From Neoroseomonas alkaliterrae (GTDB lineage: Bacteria > Pseudomonadota > Alphaproteobacteria > Acetobacterales > Acetobacteraceae), in assembly GCF_014199195.1 (NCBI RefSeq), contig NZ_JACIJE010000007.1, positions 186,001-250,000 on the forward strand: DNA of 64,000 bases. Direction: 5' to 3'. The notes below the pieces were generated by a model that searched no databases, was not told the origin of the DNA, and was given only the letters and a program-made list of their open reading frames with translations. Positions 18,697 through 26,161 of this stretch are shown one piece after another; within the stretch, counting starts at the first letter, position 1, and every line of letters starts with the position of its first letter. A program made the position numbers and the translations under genes.

Positions 18697-21600
18697 ATGC
18701 AGGTGCTGGAGGTCTTCCGTCCCTTCATGACCGGGCGGGCGCTCGCCGCGCTCATGGCGGTGATGCTGCTGCTGCCGATCGTCTGGCTGTTCGGGCCGAT
18801 GATCGATATCGGCGGCTTCCGCCCGCTCGAGACCGAGATGCACCGCATGGCGGTGTGCGTCATCCTCTTCCTGGTGGTGCTGGCCGTGCTGTGGATCACG
18901 GGGCGGCGGCGCGCCAGGCGCGATGCGCTGCTGGTGGCCGGCATCGCCGCCCCCGACCCCGGCGCCGACCGCGCCGCGGAGGAGGAGGCCGAGATGCGCG
19001 AGCGGCTGACCGCCGCGCTCGACCGCCTCAAGGCCGCCTCCGGCCGGAAGGGCGGCTTCCTCTACGAGCAGCCCTGGTATGTCATCATCGGCCCGCCGGG
19101 CTCGGGCAAGACGACGGCGCTCGCCAATTCCGGCCTCGACTTCCCGCTCTCCGACGGCGGCAAGCTGCAGGGCGTGGGCGGCACGCGGCTGTGCGAATGG
19201 TGGCTGACGGATACCGCCGTGCTGATCGACACGGCCGGGCGCTACACCACCCAGGATTCCGACGCGGCCGCCGACAAGGCGGGCTGGGAGCGCTTCCTCG
19301 GCCTGCTCAAGAAGAACCGCCCGCGCCTGCCGCTCAACGGCGTGCTGGTGACCTTCGGCGTGGACATGATCTCCCGCCTTGGTCCGGCCGAGCGCGAGGG
19401 CCATGCGCGGGCCGTGCGCCGCCGCATCAAGGAACTGGAGGAGAAGCTCGGCCAGCGCCTGCCGGTCTATTTCATGGTCAGCAAGGCCGACCTGATCTCG
19501 GGCTTCATGGAGTTCTTCGACGACCTCGACAAGACGGGGCGCGAGCAGGTCTGGGGCGTCACCTTCCCGCTCGAGGGCGCGGGCGAGGCCGGCCACGCGG
19601 CGCGGTTCCCCGAGGAGTTCCAGGCCCTGCTCGGCCGGGTGAACGACCGCGTGATCGAGCGGCTGCAGAACGAGCGCGGCCCGCAGCAGCGCGCGGCGCT
19701 GCAGGGCTTCCCGGCGCAGTTCGTCTCGCTCGAGGCGCCGCTCTCGGCCTTCATCGCCGCGGCCTTCGGCGGCACACGGCTCGACCCCGCGCCGATGCTG
19801 CGCGGGGTCTATTTCACCTCGGGCACGCAGGAGGGCAGCCCGCTCGACCGGCTGGCCGGGGCGCTGTCGCGTTCCTTCGGACTCGATCCGCGCCGCCCCG
19901 CGGCGGTGATGCAGCAGAAGGGCCGCGCCTACTTCATCCACCGGCTGCTCAAGGACGTGGTGTTCAACGAGGCGCGGCTCGCCTCCAACGACCGCAAGGC
20001 CGACAAGCGCCGGCGCGTCGTCGCCATCGCGGCCTGGTCGCTCGCCGGCCTCGTCATCGCGGCCGGCGGCGCCTACGGCTACCTCGCCCATGCGCGCGAG
20101 CAGGCCCGCGCCGCGCGCCTCGCCGAGCAGATCGCCCGCGCCGAGCAGGCCGCCCAGGGCATTCCCTTCGACCGCATCACCGAGGCCGAGTTCCAGCGTG
20201 TCCTGCCCTATCTCGCCGCCGCGCGCGACCTGCCGCCCGCGGCGCGCGGGGAGGGCGCGGGGCTCGGCCTCAGCCAGGAGGAAAAGCTCGTCGCCGGCGC
20301 GAACGCGGCCTATCGCCGCGCGCTCGACCGCTCCTTCCTGCCGCGGCTGCTCGCGCGGCTGGAGTTCGTCATCCGCGGCTCCTTCCAGCGGCCCGACGAG
20401 CTCTACGACGCGACGCGCGCCTACCTGATGCTCGGCCAGGAAGGGCCGGTGGATGTCGAGGTCATCAAGGCCTGGTTCGCGCGGGACTGGCTGCGGACCT
20501 TCCCCGGCGCGGTGAACCAGCCGACGCGCGATGCGCTGATGGCCCATCTCGACGCGACGCTCGCGCGCAACTTCCACCGCTACCCGGTGGATGGCGCGCT
20601 GGTGGACGCGGCGCGGCGCATCTTCTCGCGCCTGCCGCTCGCCGAGCGCGTCTATTCCCGCCTGCAGACCGTGGCGGCCTCGGCGGGGCAGGGGATCCAG
20701 CCCTGGCGGCCGGCCGATGCGCTCGGCCAGGCGGGGCAGCGCTACTTCGTGCGCGCCTCCGGCCAGCCGCTGACCGAGGGCGTGCCCGGCTTCTACACGC
20801 TGGACGGGCTCTATCGCGGGCTGCTGCCGGTGCTCGGCCAGGCGGTGCGCGAGGGCGTGGCGGAGTACTGGGTGCTGGGCCAGGAGGGCGCCAATCTGGG
20901 CACGGACGACCCCGTGCAGCTGGAACAGCAGGTGCTGCGCCTCTACGCGCGGGAGTACGCGCGGCAGTGGCAGGCGCTGCTCGACGACCTCAACCTCACC
21001 CCGCTGCCACCGCAACTCGCGCAGCAGGCCGAGGCGCTGAACCTGCTCGGCGCGCCCAACTCGCCCATCAAGGACCTGCTGCGCGCCATTGCGCGGCAGG
21101 TGTCGGTGGGCACGCCGCCGCAGGGCTGGACGCGGCCGGGGGCGCAGCCGCGGCCCGCCGCCCAGGCCGGCCAGCCGGCCCAGCCGCCCGAGCCGACCGG
21201 CGCCGAGCCGGTGGCCGAGATCGTCGAGCCCATGTTCGAGGCGCTGCGCACCGCCGCTGGCCAGCCGCTCGACGACGTGCTGCGAATCGTCAACGACCTC
21301 TTCGTGCAGGTGCAGCGCCTCGCCACCGCGCCGCCGGGCACGCTGCCGCCGCCGGCCGCGGGGCTCGATCCCGGCCAGCGCCTTCAGGCCGAGGCCGCGC
21401 GCCAGCCCCAGCCGCTCCAGCGCTGGCTGAACGGCATGGTCACCGCCACCGCGGCGGCGCGGGGCGGCGGGGCGAAGGCCGCGCTCGCCGCGGCGGGGGC
21501 GCAGCAGCTCACGCCTTTCTGCCGCGGCGTCGAGCAGCGCTTCCCCTTCAACCCGAACGCCACGCAGGACATGCCGGTGGACGACTTCATCCGCCTGTTC

Positions 21601-22173
21601 GGGCCGGGCGGCGTGTTCGACCAGTTCTTCACCCAGAATGTGCGCCCCTATGTGGACACGACGAGCCTGCCCTGGCGGCCGGTGGCGACCGACGGGCTGC
21701 CGCCGCCGATCAGCGCGGCGGACCTGATGCAGTTCCAGCGTGCGCGCGCCATCCGCGACGCCTTCTTCCCCGGCGTCGCCTCGATCGGCCTGCGATTCGA
21801 GCTGGTGCCGCAGGGCATGGACCCGGGTGCGATGTCCGCCACGCTCGAGGCCGAGGGCACGCGCACCGAGATCACCCGCGGCGGGCCGTTCCGGCCCATC
21901 GCCCTGGCCTGGCCTGCGCGCGGCAACACCACGCTGACCTTCGACCCGCCCTCCACGGTCGGGCCGCTCGCCTATGACGGTGCGTGGTCGGCGCTGCGCC
22001 TCGTGATGCGGCGCGGCAGCACGCTCGCGCGCGGCCCCTCGCCGGAGCGGCTGCGCCTGCGCGTGCAGCAGGGCGACCGCGTGATCGACTTCGAACTGCG
22101 CGCGGGCAGCACGCAGCATCCCTTCGGCCTTGCGGAGCTTGGGGCCTTCCGATGCCCGACCCTCGCCCCCTGA
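18697..22173 (+). CDS. tssM: T6SS inner-membrane protein TssM (IcmF)
   Basis: A 1158-residue IcmF protein, normal length. Two membrane helices lie near residues 12-32 and 50-68. A cytoplasmic NTPase domain has Walker A G-P-P-G-S-G-K-T-T at 132-140 and L-I-D-T-A-G-R-Y as the Walker B region. A third membrane helix is at about 443-463 (A-I-A-A-W-S-L-A-G-L-V-I-A-A). The rest is the long periplasmic part ending with the IcmF-related C-terminal domain (F-E-L-V-P-Q-G-M-D). With TssL it forms the trans-envelope channel. The intact Walker A suggests nucleotide binding is kept. The last 22 bases overlap tagF. Confidence 0.95.
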   Translation: MQVLEVFRPFMTGRALAALMAVMLLLPIVWLFGPMIDIGGFRPLETEMHRMAVCVILFLVVLAVLWITGRRRARRDALLVAGIAAPDPGADRAAEEEAEMRERLTAALDRLKAASGRKGGFLYEQPWYVIIGPPGSGKTTALANSGLDFPLSDGGKLQGVGGTRLCEWWLTDTAVLIDTAGRYTTQDSDAAADKAGWERFLGLLKKNRPRLPLNGVLVTFGVDMISRLGPAEREGHARAVRRRIKELEEKLGQRLPVYFMVSKADLISGFMEFFDDLDKTGREQVWGVTFPLEGAGEAGHAARFPEEFQALLGRVNDRVIERLQNERGPQQRAALQGFPAQFVSLEAPLSAFIAAAFGGTRLDPAPMLRGVYFTSGTQEGSPLDRLAGALSRSFGLDPRRPAAVMQQKGRAYFIHRLLKDVVFNEARLASNDRKADKRRRVVAIAAWSLAGLVIAAGGAYGYLAHAREQARAARLAEQIARAEQAAQGIPFDRITEAEFQRVLPYLAAARDLPPAARGEGAGLGLSQEEKLVAGANAAYRRALDRSFLPRLLARLEFVIRGSFQRPDELYDATRAYLMLGQEGPVDVEVIKAWFARDWLRTFPGAVNQPTRDALMAHLDATLARNFHRYPVDGALVDAARRIFSRLPLAERVYSRLQTVAASAGQGIQPWRPADALGQAGQRYFVRASGQPLTEGVPGFYTLDGLYRGLLPVLGQAVREGVAEYWVLGQEGANLGTDDPVQLEQQVLRLYAREYARQWQALLDDLNLTPLPPQLAQQAEALNLLGAPNSPIKDLLRAIARQVSVGTPPQGWTRPGAQPRPAAQAGQPAQPPEPTGAEPVAEIVEPMFEALRTAAGQPLDDVLRIVNDLFVQVQRLATAPPGTLPPPAAGLDPGQRLQAEAARQPQPLQRWLNGMVTATAAARGGGAKAALAAAGAQQLTPFCRGVEQRFPFNPNATQDMPVDDFIRLFGPGGVFDQFFTQNVRPYVDTTSLPWRPVATDGLPPPISAADLMQFQRARAIRDAFFPGVASIGLRFELVPQGMDPGAMSATLEAEGTRTEITRGGPFRPIALAWPARGNTTLTFDPPSTVGPLAYDGAWSALRLVMRRGSTLARGPSPERLRLRVQQGDRVIDFELRAGSTQHPFGLAELGAFRCPTLAP

Positions 22174-23534
22174 CGGGCCTCTACGGCAAGGTCCCGGCGC
22201 ATGGCGATTTCGTGCGCCGCGGCCTGCCCACGAGCTTCGTCGGCCCCTGGGACGAGTGGCTGCAGCACGGCATGGCGGCGGCGCGGGAGCGGCTCGGGCC
22301 GCGCTGGGCCGAGGCCTGGGACGGCGCGCCCGCCTGGCGCTTCGCCCTGCCGGCCGGCGCTTGCGGGCCGGATGCGGTGGCGGGCGTGATGCTCGCGAGC
22401 GAGGACATGGTCGGCCGCCGCTTCCCGATCACCCTCGCCGCCCTGCTGCCGCCCGGCGCGCCGACGCCGGAGGAGGCGTGGTTCGCGGCGTTGGAGGCCG
22501 CTGCCATTGCCGGCCGGCGCGGCCGTGCCGATGCCGACGCGCTGCTCGCGGCCATTCCGCGCCCCGGCGATGCCGTGGTCGCGGCCCTGCCGCTGGATGA
22601 CGGCGCGGCAGGGGCGGCGGAGACCGCCGCACCGGACCCGGCAGCCTGGGCCGCCGCCTGGGAGACCGTCGCGCCGGCGCCCGTGGGAGACGCCCCCGAA
22701 GCCACGCCGCAGGATGAGCCGGGCGACGTGCTGGCGCTGCTCGGTGGCGGCCCTCGCGCCTTGGGTGATGCCGCCCACCCTGCGCCCCTCCCTGGCGGAT
22801 CGGAGCCGTCGGTCTCGGCGCCGGGCGGCGGGGACAGCGCGGATGTGCTGGCGTTGCTCGGCGCGGCGGACCCGCCGGCGGGCGATGCCGCGAATCCGGC
22901 AGGTCTGCCCGGCGGATCGGCGGCCGCCTTTCCTGCGCCGGGCGGCCATGACAGCGCGGATGTGCTGGCGCTGTTCGCGGGGGGCGGGGATCGCGCCGGG
23001 CCTGAGCGCGGGAACGCGGATTCCCCCAACAGCGCGGGCAACGCCGCAGGTCGTGCATCGGGGGGCGCCCCCGATCCCTGGGCGCCGGCCGCGCTGCCCG
23101 GTGCCATGGCCGGGGATCAGCCCGTGCCAGGCGATGCGGACGGCGGGGGCGCGGATGTCCTCGTGCTGCTGACGCGGGATGCGGGCTCGCGCCTCGCGGC
23201 CGGTGGCGATCCGCCGCCAAACACGCCCGGCGGCGTGCTCGCGCTGTCCGGCGACGGCGCCGATTCATCGGCGTCCGTCGCGGCCATGCAGGATCCGCTT
23301 TCGGCGGCCGGCGGCACGCTCCCCTTCCTGGCCGGCGAGGGATCCGCCGCCGCATCCGGGCCGGCGCCGGCGCCCTCCGCCCCGCTGATGCCGCGCGGTG
23401 ATCCGGCGCCTTCCGCGCCGCCGGGCGGCGGGTGGTGGACGCGGGGCGCGGCGCGCGTGCCGGCCTGCGTGCGCGCCATCCCCCGCCTTCCGCCCGCCTC
23501 CGACTTCGTCAGCCTGCTGGAAGCCGACGCATGA
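22152..23534 (+). CDS. tagF: T6SS-associated protein TagF with long repeat-rich C-terminal region
   Basis: A 460-residue protein. The start at 22152 lies inside the end of tssM. Residues about 7-140 are the TagF/ImpM domain: G-L-Y-G-K-V-P-A-H-G-D-F-V-R-R-G-L-P, then F-V-G-P-W-D-E-W-L, W-R-F-A-L-P-A-G and G-R-R-F-P-I-T. TagF is a post-translational repressor of T6SS that acts with the Fha/PpkA/PppA switch. From residue 192 there is an unusual extension with two nearly identical 39-residue units and further D-V-L-A-L-like motifs (separate entry). It ends with S-D-F-V-S-L-L-E-A-D-A. In several alphaproteobacteria TagF is fused to PppA; here they are separate but overlap by four bases. Confidence 0.88.
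   Translation: MPDPRPLTGLYGKVPAHGDFVRRGLPTSFVGPWDEWLQHGMAAARERLGPRWAEAWDGAPAWRFALPAGACGPDAVAGVMLASEDMVGRRFPITLAALLPPGAPTPEEAWFAALEAAAIAGRRGRADADALLAAIPRPGDAVVAALPLDDGAAGAAETAAPDPAAWAAAWETVAPAPVGDAPEATPQDEPGDVLALLGGGPRALGDAAHPAPLPGGSEPSVSAPGGGDSADVLALLGAADPPAGDAANPAGLPGGSAAAFPAPGGHDSADVLALFAGGGDRAGPERGNADSPNSAGNAAGRASGGAPDPWAPAALPGAMAGDQPVPGDADGGGADVLVLLTRDAGSRLAAGGDPPPNTPGGVLALSGDGADSSASVAAMQDPLSAAGGTLPFLAGEGSAAASGPAPAPSAPLMPRGDPAPSAPPGGGWWTRGAARVPACVRAIPRLPPASDFVSLLEADA
22725..23189 (+). repeat. 39-residue tandem repeats and D-V-L-x-L motifs in TagF
   Basis: Two 117-bp units start at 22725 and 22842, each opening D-V-L-A-L-L-G and containing G-D-A-A-[HN]-P-A and L-P-G-G-S. A third, decaying unit starts at 22959 (D-V-L-A-L-F). 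A further D-V-L-V-L-L motif occurs at 23154. The spacing between the first three is exactly 117 bp. The repeated short hydrophobic motif in a disordered-looking background suggests a multivalent binding site. Confidence 0.8.
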
Positions 23535-24244
23535 CCTGGCGCCTCCTCTCCCATGCCGCCACCCATGCCGGCGCCGTGCGGCCCCGCAACGAGGATGCGC
23601 TGCTCGACAGGGCGGATATCGGCCTCTGGGTCGTCGCCGACGGGGCGGGGGGGCATGGCGCGGGGGATGTGGCCTCGGCGGCCATCGTGGATGCGATGCG
23701 CGCCGTGCCGGCCGGCCTCTCTGCGGCGGAACTGCTGGCGCAGGTGCGGCTGCGCCTGGCCGCCGTCCACCGCGAACTGCAGGAGGAGGCGGCGCAGCGC
23801 GGGCCGGGGCGCATCCTCGCCTCCACCGTCGTGATCATGCTCGCGCGCGGGGACCATTTCGCCATGCTCTGGGCGGGCGATTCGCGCGCCTATCTGCTGC
23901 GCGCCGGCACGCTGACGCGCGTGACGCGCGACCACAGCCTGGTGCAGGAACTCGTGGACCAGGGCGCGTTGCGCGAGGAGGAGGCCGAGAGCCACCCCCA
24001 GGCCAATGTCATCACCCGCGCGGTCGGCGCCCAGGGCGAGCTCGAACTCGACAAGGTCTCGGGCCGCATCGTCGAGGGCGACCGCTTCCTCCTCTGCACC
24101 GACGGCCTGTTCAAGACCATGAGCGAGGAGGAGATCGCCGCCATGCTCGGCGCCGGCGCCGATGCCGAGGCGATCGTGATGGCCGCGGTCGCGCGCGGCG
24201 CGCGGGACAATGTGAGCGCGATCGGCGTGGATTGCCGCGCCTGA
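23531..24244 (+). CDS. pppA: T6SS PP2C-family protein phosphatase PppA
   Basis: A 237-residue PPM/PP2C phosphatase, start overlapping the tagF stop (ATGA). Motifs: R-P-R-N-E-D-A-L-L near the N-terminus, V-A-D-G-A-G-G-H-G-A-G-D (metal-binding Asp and Gly), L-W-A-G-D-S-R-A-Y-L-L-R, T-R-D-H-S-L-V, L-C-T-D-G-L-F and G-A-R-D-N-V-S-A (metal-binding Asp). All key metal ligands appear present. PppA removes the phosphate put on T6SS proteins by PpkA and so resets the Fha-dependent switch. It is the last gene of T6SS block A. Confidence 0.92.
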   Translation: MTWRLLSHAATHAGAVRPRNEDALLDRADIGLWVVADGAGGHGAGDVASAAIVDAMRAVPAGLSAAELLAQVRLRLAAVHRELQEEAAQRGPGRILASTVVIMLARGDHFAMLWAGDSRAYLLRAGTLTRVTRDHSLVQELVDQGALREEEAESHPQANVITRAVGAQGELELDKVSGRIVEGDRFLLCTDGLFKTMSEEEIAAMLGAGADAEAIVMAAVARGARDNVSAIGVDCRA

Positions 24245-24451
24245 CGCGCCCCGGCCGCATCCGGCCTTCATGCGCCGGGCGTGTTGGCGATGCGGTGTGC
24301 GGGTGACGCGGCCGCGAGCGCCGCGTGCATGCAAGGTGAGGAATCCGCCGCCCACGTCTCGCGCGGCAGGTCGGCCGTCCGCGCAGGGCGTGAGGGCAGG
24401 ATCACGGGTCTTTCGCCCGCAGGCATCAGGAGCGCAGGCGTCTTGCGCGGC

Positions 24452-24470
24452 CCCGCCCCGACCGGGCGGG
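24452..24470. terminator. GC hairpin between pppA and hcp (converging)
   Basis: A perfect 7-bp stem, CCCGCCC (24452-24458) and GGGCGGG (24464-24470), with a 5-base loop, lies 12 bp beyond the stop of the last hcp gene on the minus strand. A shorter stem (GGCCG/CGGCC, 24253-24266) lies just after pppA. Neither has a U-tract. The remaining 237-bp gap between the two genes holds nothing else I can support. Confidence 0.4.
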
Positions 24471-24481
24471 ATGCGCGCCAT

Positions 24482-24964
24482 TCACGCCAGGACGTTCGTC
24501 GGCACGCTGTAGGTCACGATGTCCTGCGCGCCGGTGAGCCTGTTGCCCACATTCGTCACGCCGATCGTGACCTCCTTGTAGAGGAAGGCGATCTCCTCGA
24601 CCGGCTTGGCGCCCTCGGAGACGGCGCTAATCGAGATGATGCGCGCGAGACGGAACGCGGCCGAGAAATAGGACACCGGCTTGCCCGCGCCGGTGCGCAG
24701 CCACTCGAACTTCACCTCGTCGAATTCGCGTCTTGTGAACATCTGCTGCCAGAGGGAGGCGCTGTGCCCGTCAGCCAGCCGCCGCACCGCGATGTTGCGC
24801 AACTGCGGCGCGGAAACCTTCGTCTCCCCGCGTGTGCCGCGCGCGGCCTGCGAGCGCAGCGTGCGCGACCCGCCCCAGGTGAAGCCGGCGGTGACGTGCC
24901 ACTTCTTGTAGCCGTCGATGTCGCATTCGCCGGGAATGCCCGGCAGGAACATCACGAGCGCCAT
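24482..24964 (-). CDS. hcp: Hcp-family T6SS tube protein, divergent copy 1
   Basis: A 160-residue Hcp-like protein starting MALVMFLPGIPGECDIDGYK. The F-L-P-G-I-P-G-E-C start matches the Hcp β-strand that begins the fold. Later blocks resemble the family: L-W-Q-Q-M-F near the middle, V-K-F-E-W-L-R-T-G and the strand V-E-E-I-A-F-L-Y-K-E-V. It is clearly different from the two Hcps upstream. It is last in the clpV-hcp-hcp-hcp group, 25 bp after copy 2. It may be a specialised tube subunit or an effector chaperone. No toxin extension is visible. Confidence 0.8.
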   Translation of the reverse strand: MALVMFLPGIPGECDIDGYKKWHVTAGFTWGGSRTLRSQAARGTRGETKVSAPQLRNIAVRRLADGHSASLWQQMFTRREFDEVKFEWLRTGAGKPVSYFSAAFRLARIISISAVSEGAKPVEEIAFLYKEVTIGVTNVGNRLTGAQDIVTYSVPTNVLA

Positions 24965-24989
24965 GGTGGTTCCTCCGAGTGCCCCCGCG

Positions 24990-25493
24990 TCAGCCCTGGT
25001 TCACGATGGTGTAGGAGACCTGGTTGCGCTGGCTTGCCCCCTCGAAGCTGAAGGAGCGCACATCCATCGCGCCGTACTGGATGGTGTAGGTCTCGGTGCT
25101 CCGCTCGCCGTCGTGGTTGGCGATGCCGAAATCGACGATGCCGCAATTCTCGAGCTCGAGGCGCAGATACTCGTCCGGCTTGCCGCCGCTGCCCGTCCGG
25201 ATGAAGACGATCACCGCGCTGTTCCTGAAATCCCCGAGGATCGCCTGACGCAACAGGCCGGTGGAGGAGGAGTCGGTGACCTTGGTGATGACGACGGGCG
25301 AGGCATCGGCCGCGTCCGACACGCCGTCGGCGGAGCGCGCCCCGTAGTTGATGCTGCCGGACCATTGGCAGGACAGGAGCCTGATCCAGCCACCGCTCGC
25401 CGGGGATTTGCTGATCTGGCCGGGCGCCTGCGCGTCGCCGGGCAGGCTGCCGAAGCACATGAACACCGAGCCGGCGTCGCTGCCTTGCGCCAT
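24990..25493 (-). CDS. hcp: Hcp-family T6SS tube protein, divergent copy 2
   Basis: A 167-residue Hcp-like protein. Family-like segments are V-F-M-C-F-G-S-L-P-G, V-V-I-T-K-V-T-D-S-S-S, L-L-R-Q-A-I-L-G-D, A-V-I-V-F-I-R-T-G and Y-L-R-L-E-L-E-N-C-G-I-V, ending in a β strand Y-T-I-Q-Y-G-A-M-D-V-R-S-F. The T-K-x-T-D-x-S-S block is well conserved in Hcps. It shares little obvious identity with its two neighbours. Its ribosome site is weak (gaggg). A strong hairpin separates it from hcp copy 3 and could lower its expression. Confidence 0.82.
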   Translation of the reverse strand: MAQGSDAGSVFMCFGSLPGDAQAPGQISKSPASGGWIRLLSCQWSGSINYGARSADGVSDAADASPVVITKVTDSSSTGLLRQAILGDFRNSAVIVFIRTGSGGKPDEYLRLELENCGIVDFGIANHDGERSTETYTIQYGAMDVRSFSFEGASQRNQVSYTIVNQG

Positions 25494-25527
25494 GGGTGCG
25501 GCCCTCGGATGGCTCGGCCGCTAAGCG

Positions 25528-25557
25528 CATGCCGCCCGGAGCGTTCCGGACGGCATG
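25528..25557 (-). terminator. Strong hairpin between two hcp genes
   Basis: Arms CATGCCG-c-CCGGA (25528-25540) and TCCGG-a-CGGCATG (25545-25557) form 12 base pairs with one mismatch and a 4-base loop. On the transcribed (minus) strand it lies just after hcp copy 3 and before hcp copy 2. It could be a partial terminator or a stabilising 3' stem that lets the main Hcp be made in excess. There is no U-tract. Confidence 0.5.
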
Positions 25558-25597
25558 GCCGGGCCTTGGTGGTGCACGAAAGCCGGGGCGCGGCCGA

Positions 25598-26089
25598 TCA
25601 GGTGACCGGCCCGGTGCCCTTCGACTCGCCGATGTTCCAGTAGGCGTTCGAGGGCGAGCCGGTGAAGTCGTTGCCCACCGGATTGTAGTGGATCGTGCAC
25701 TTGTTGAAGTTCAGGTGCAGCGTCTCCTCGGGGCGGGAGTCCTGGCCGCCGGTCGCCTTGAAGTTCAGCCCGGCGATGGTGGTGTCCTCGAGCTCGAACT
25801 TCAGGTAGTACTCGTTCTTGGTGCCGCCGGTGCGGACGAAGGCGATCTCGGCCTTCTTGTTCATCATGCCGCTGCAGGCTTCCTGGAAGAACTTGACCGT
25901 CGTGTTGTCGGTCTTCTTGCGCAGCACGACCTCGCTGAGGCTGACCGTGCCGCCCTCGCGGGTGGACTGGGTGCCGGCGGTGATGCGGCGGCCGAGGCCG
26001 AAGTCGAAGGAGTTGACCTCCATGTACTTCTCGTACCCGGTGACCTTGCTCTCGCCGTCGATCGACTGGTACTTGAACATGATCGGCAT
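25598..26089 (-). CDS. hcp: Canonical T6SS tube protein Hcp (TssD)
   Basis: A 163-residue Hcp, the most typical of the three. The start at 26089 is chosen because a clear ribosome site (agaggga) lies about 9 bases upstream, while a longer start adds 10 unlikely residues. Features: M-F-K-Y-Q-S-I-D-G-E-S-K-V-T-G-Y-E, F-D-F-G-L-G-R-R-I-T, F-F-Q-E-A-C-S-G, A-E-I-A-F-V-R-T-G and Y-Y-L-K-F-E-L-E-D-T. It forms hexameric rings that stack into the inner tube. It is the first hcp after clpV and followed by a strong hairpin, so it is likely the major subunit. Confidence 0.92.
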   Translation of the reverse strand: MPIMFKYQSIDGESKVTGYEKYMEVNSFDFGLGRRITAGTQSTREGGTVSLSEVVLRKKTDNTTVKFFQEACSGMMNKKAEIAFVRTGGTKNEYYLKFELEDTTIAGLNFKATGGQDSRPEETLHLNFNKCTIHYNPVGNDFTGSPSNAYWNIGESKGTGPVT

Positions 26090-26161
26090 CTGCGTTGTCC
26101 CTCTCTCGTCCTGCCCCACTGCCGCCGGCCCTATGCCGCGGCCCAGTGCCTTTTCTATACC

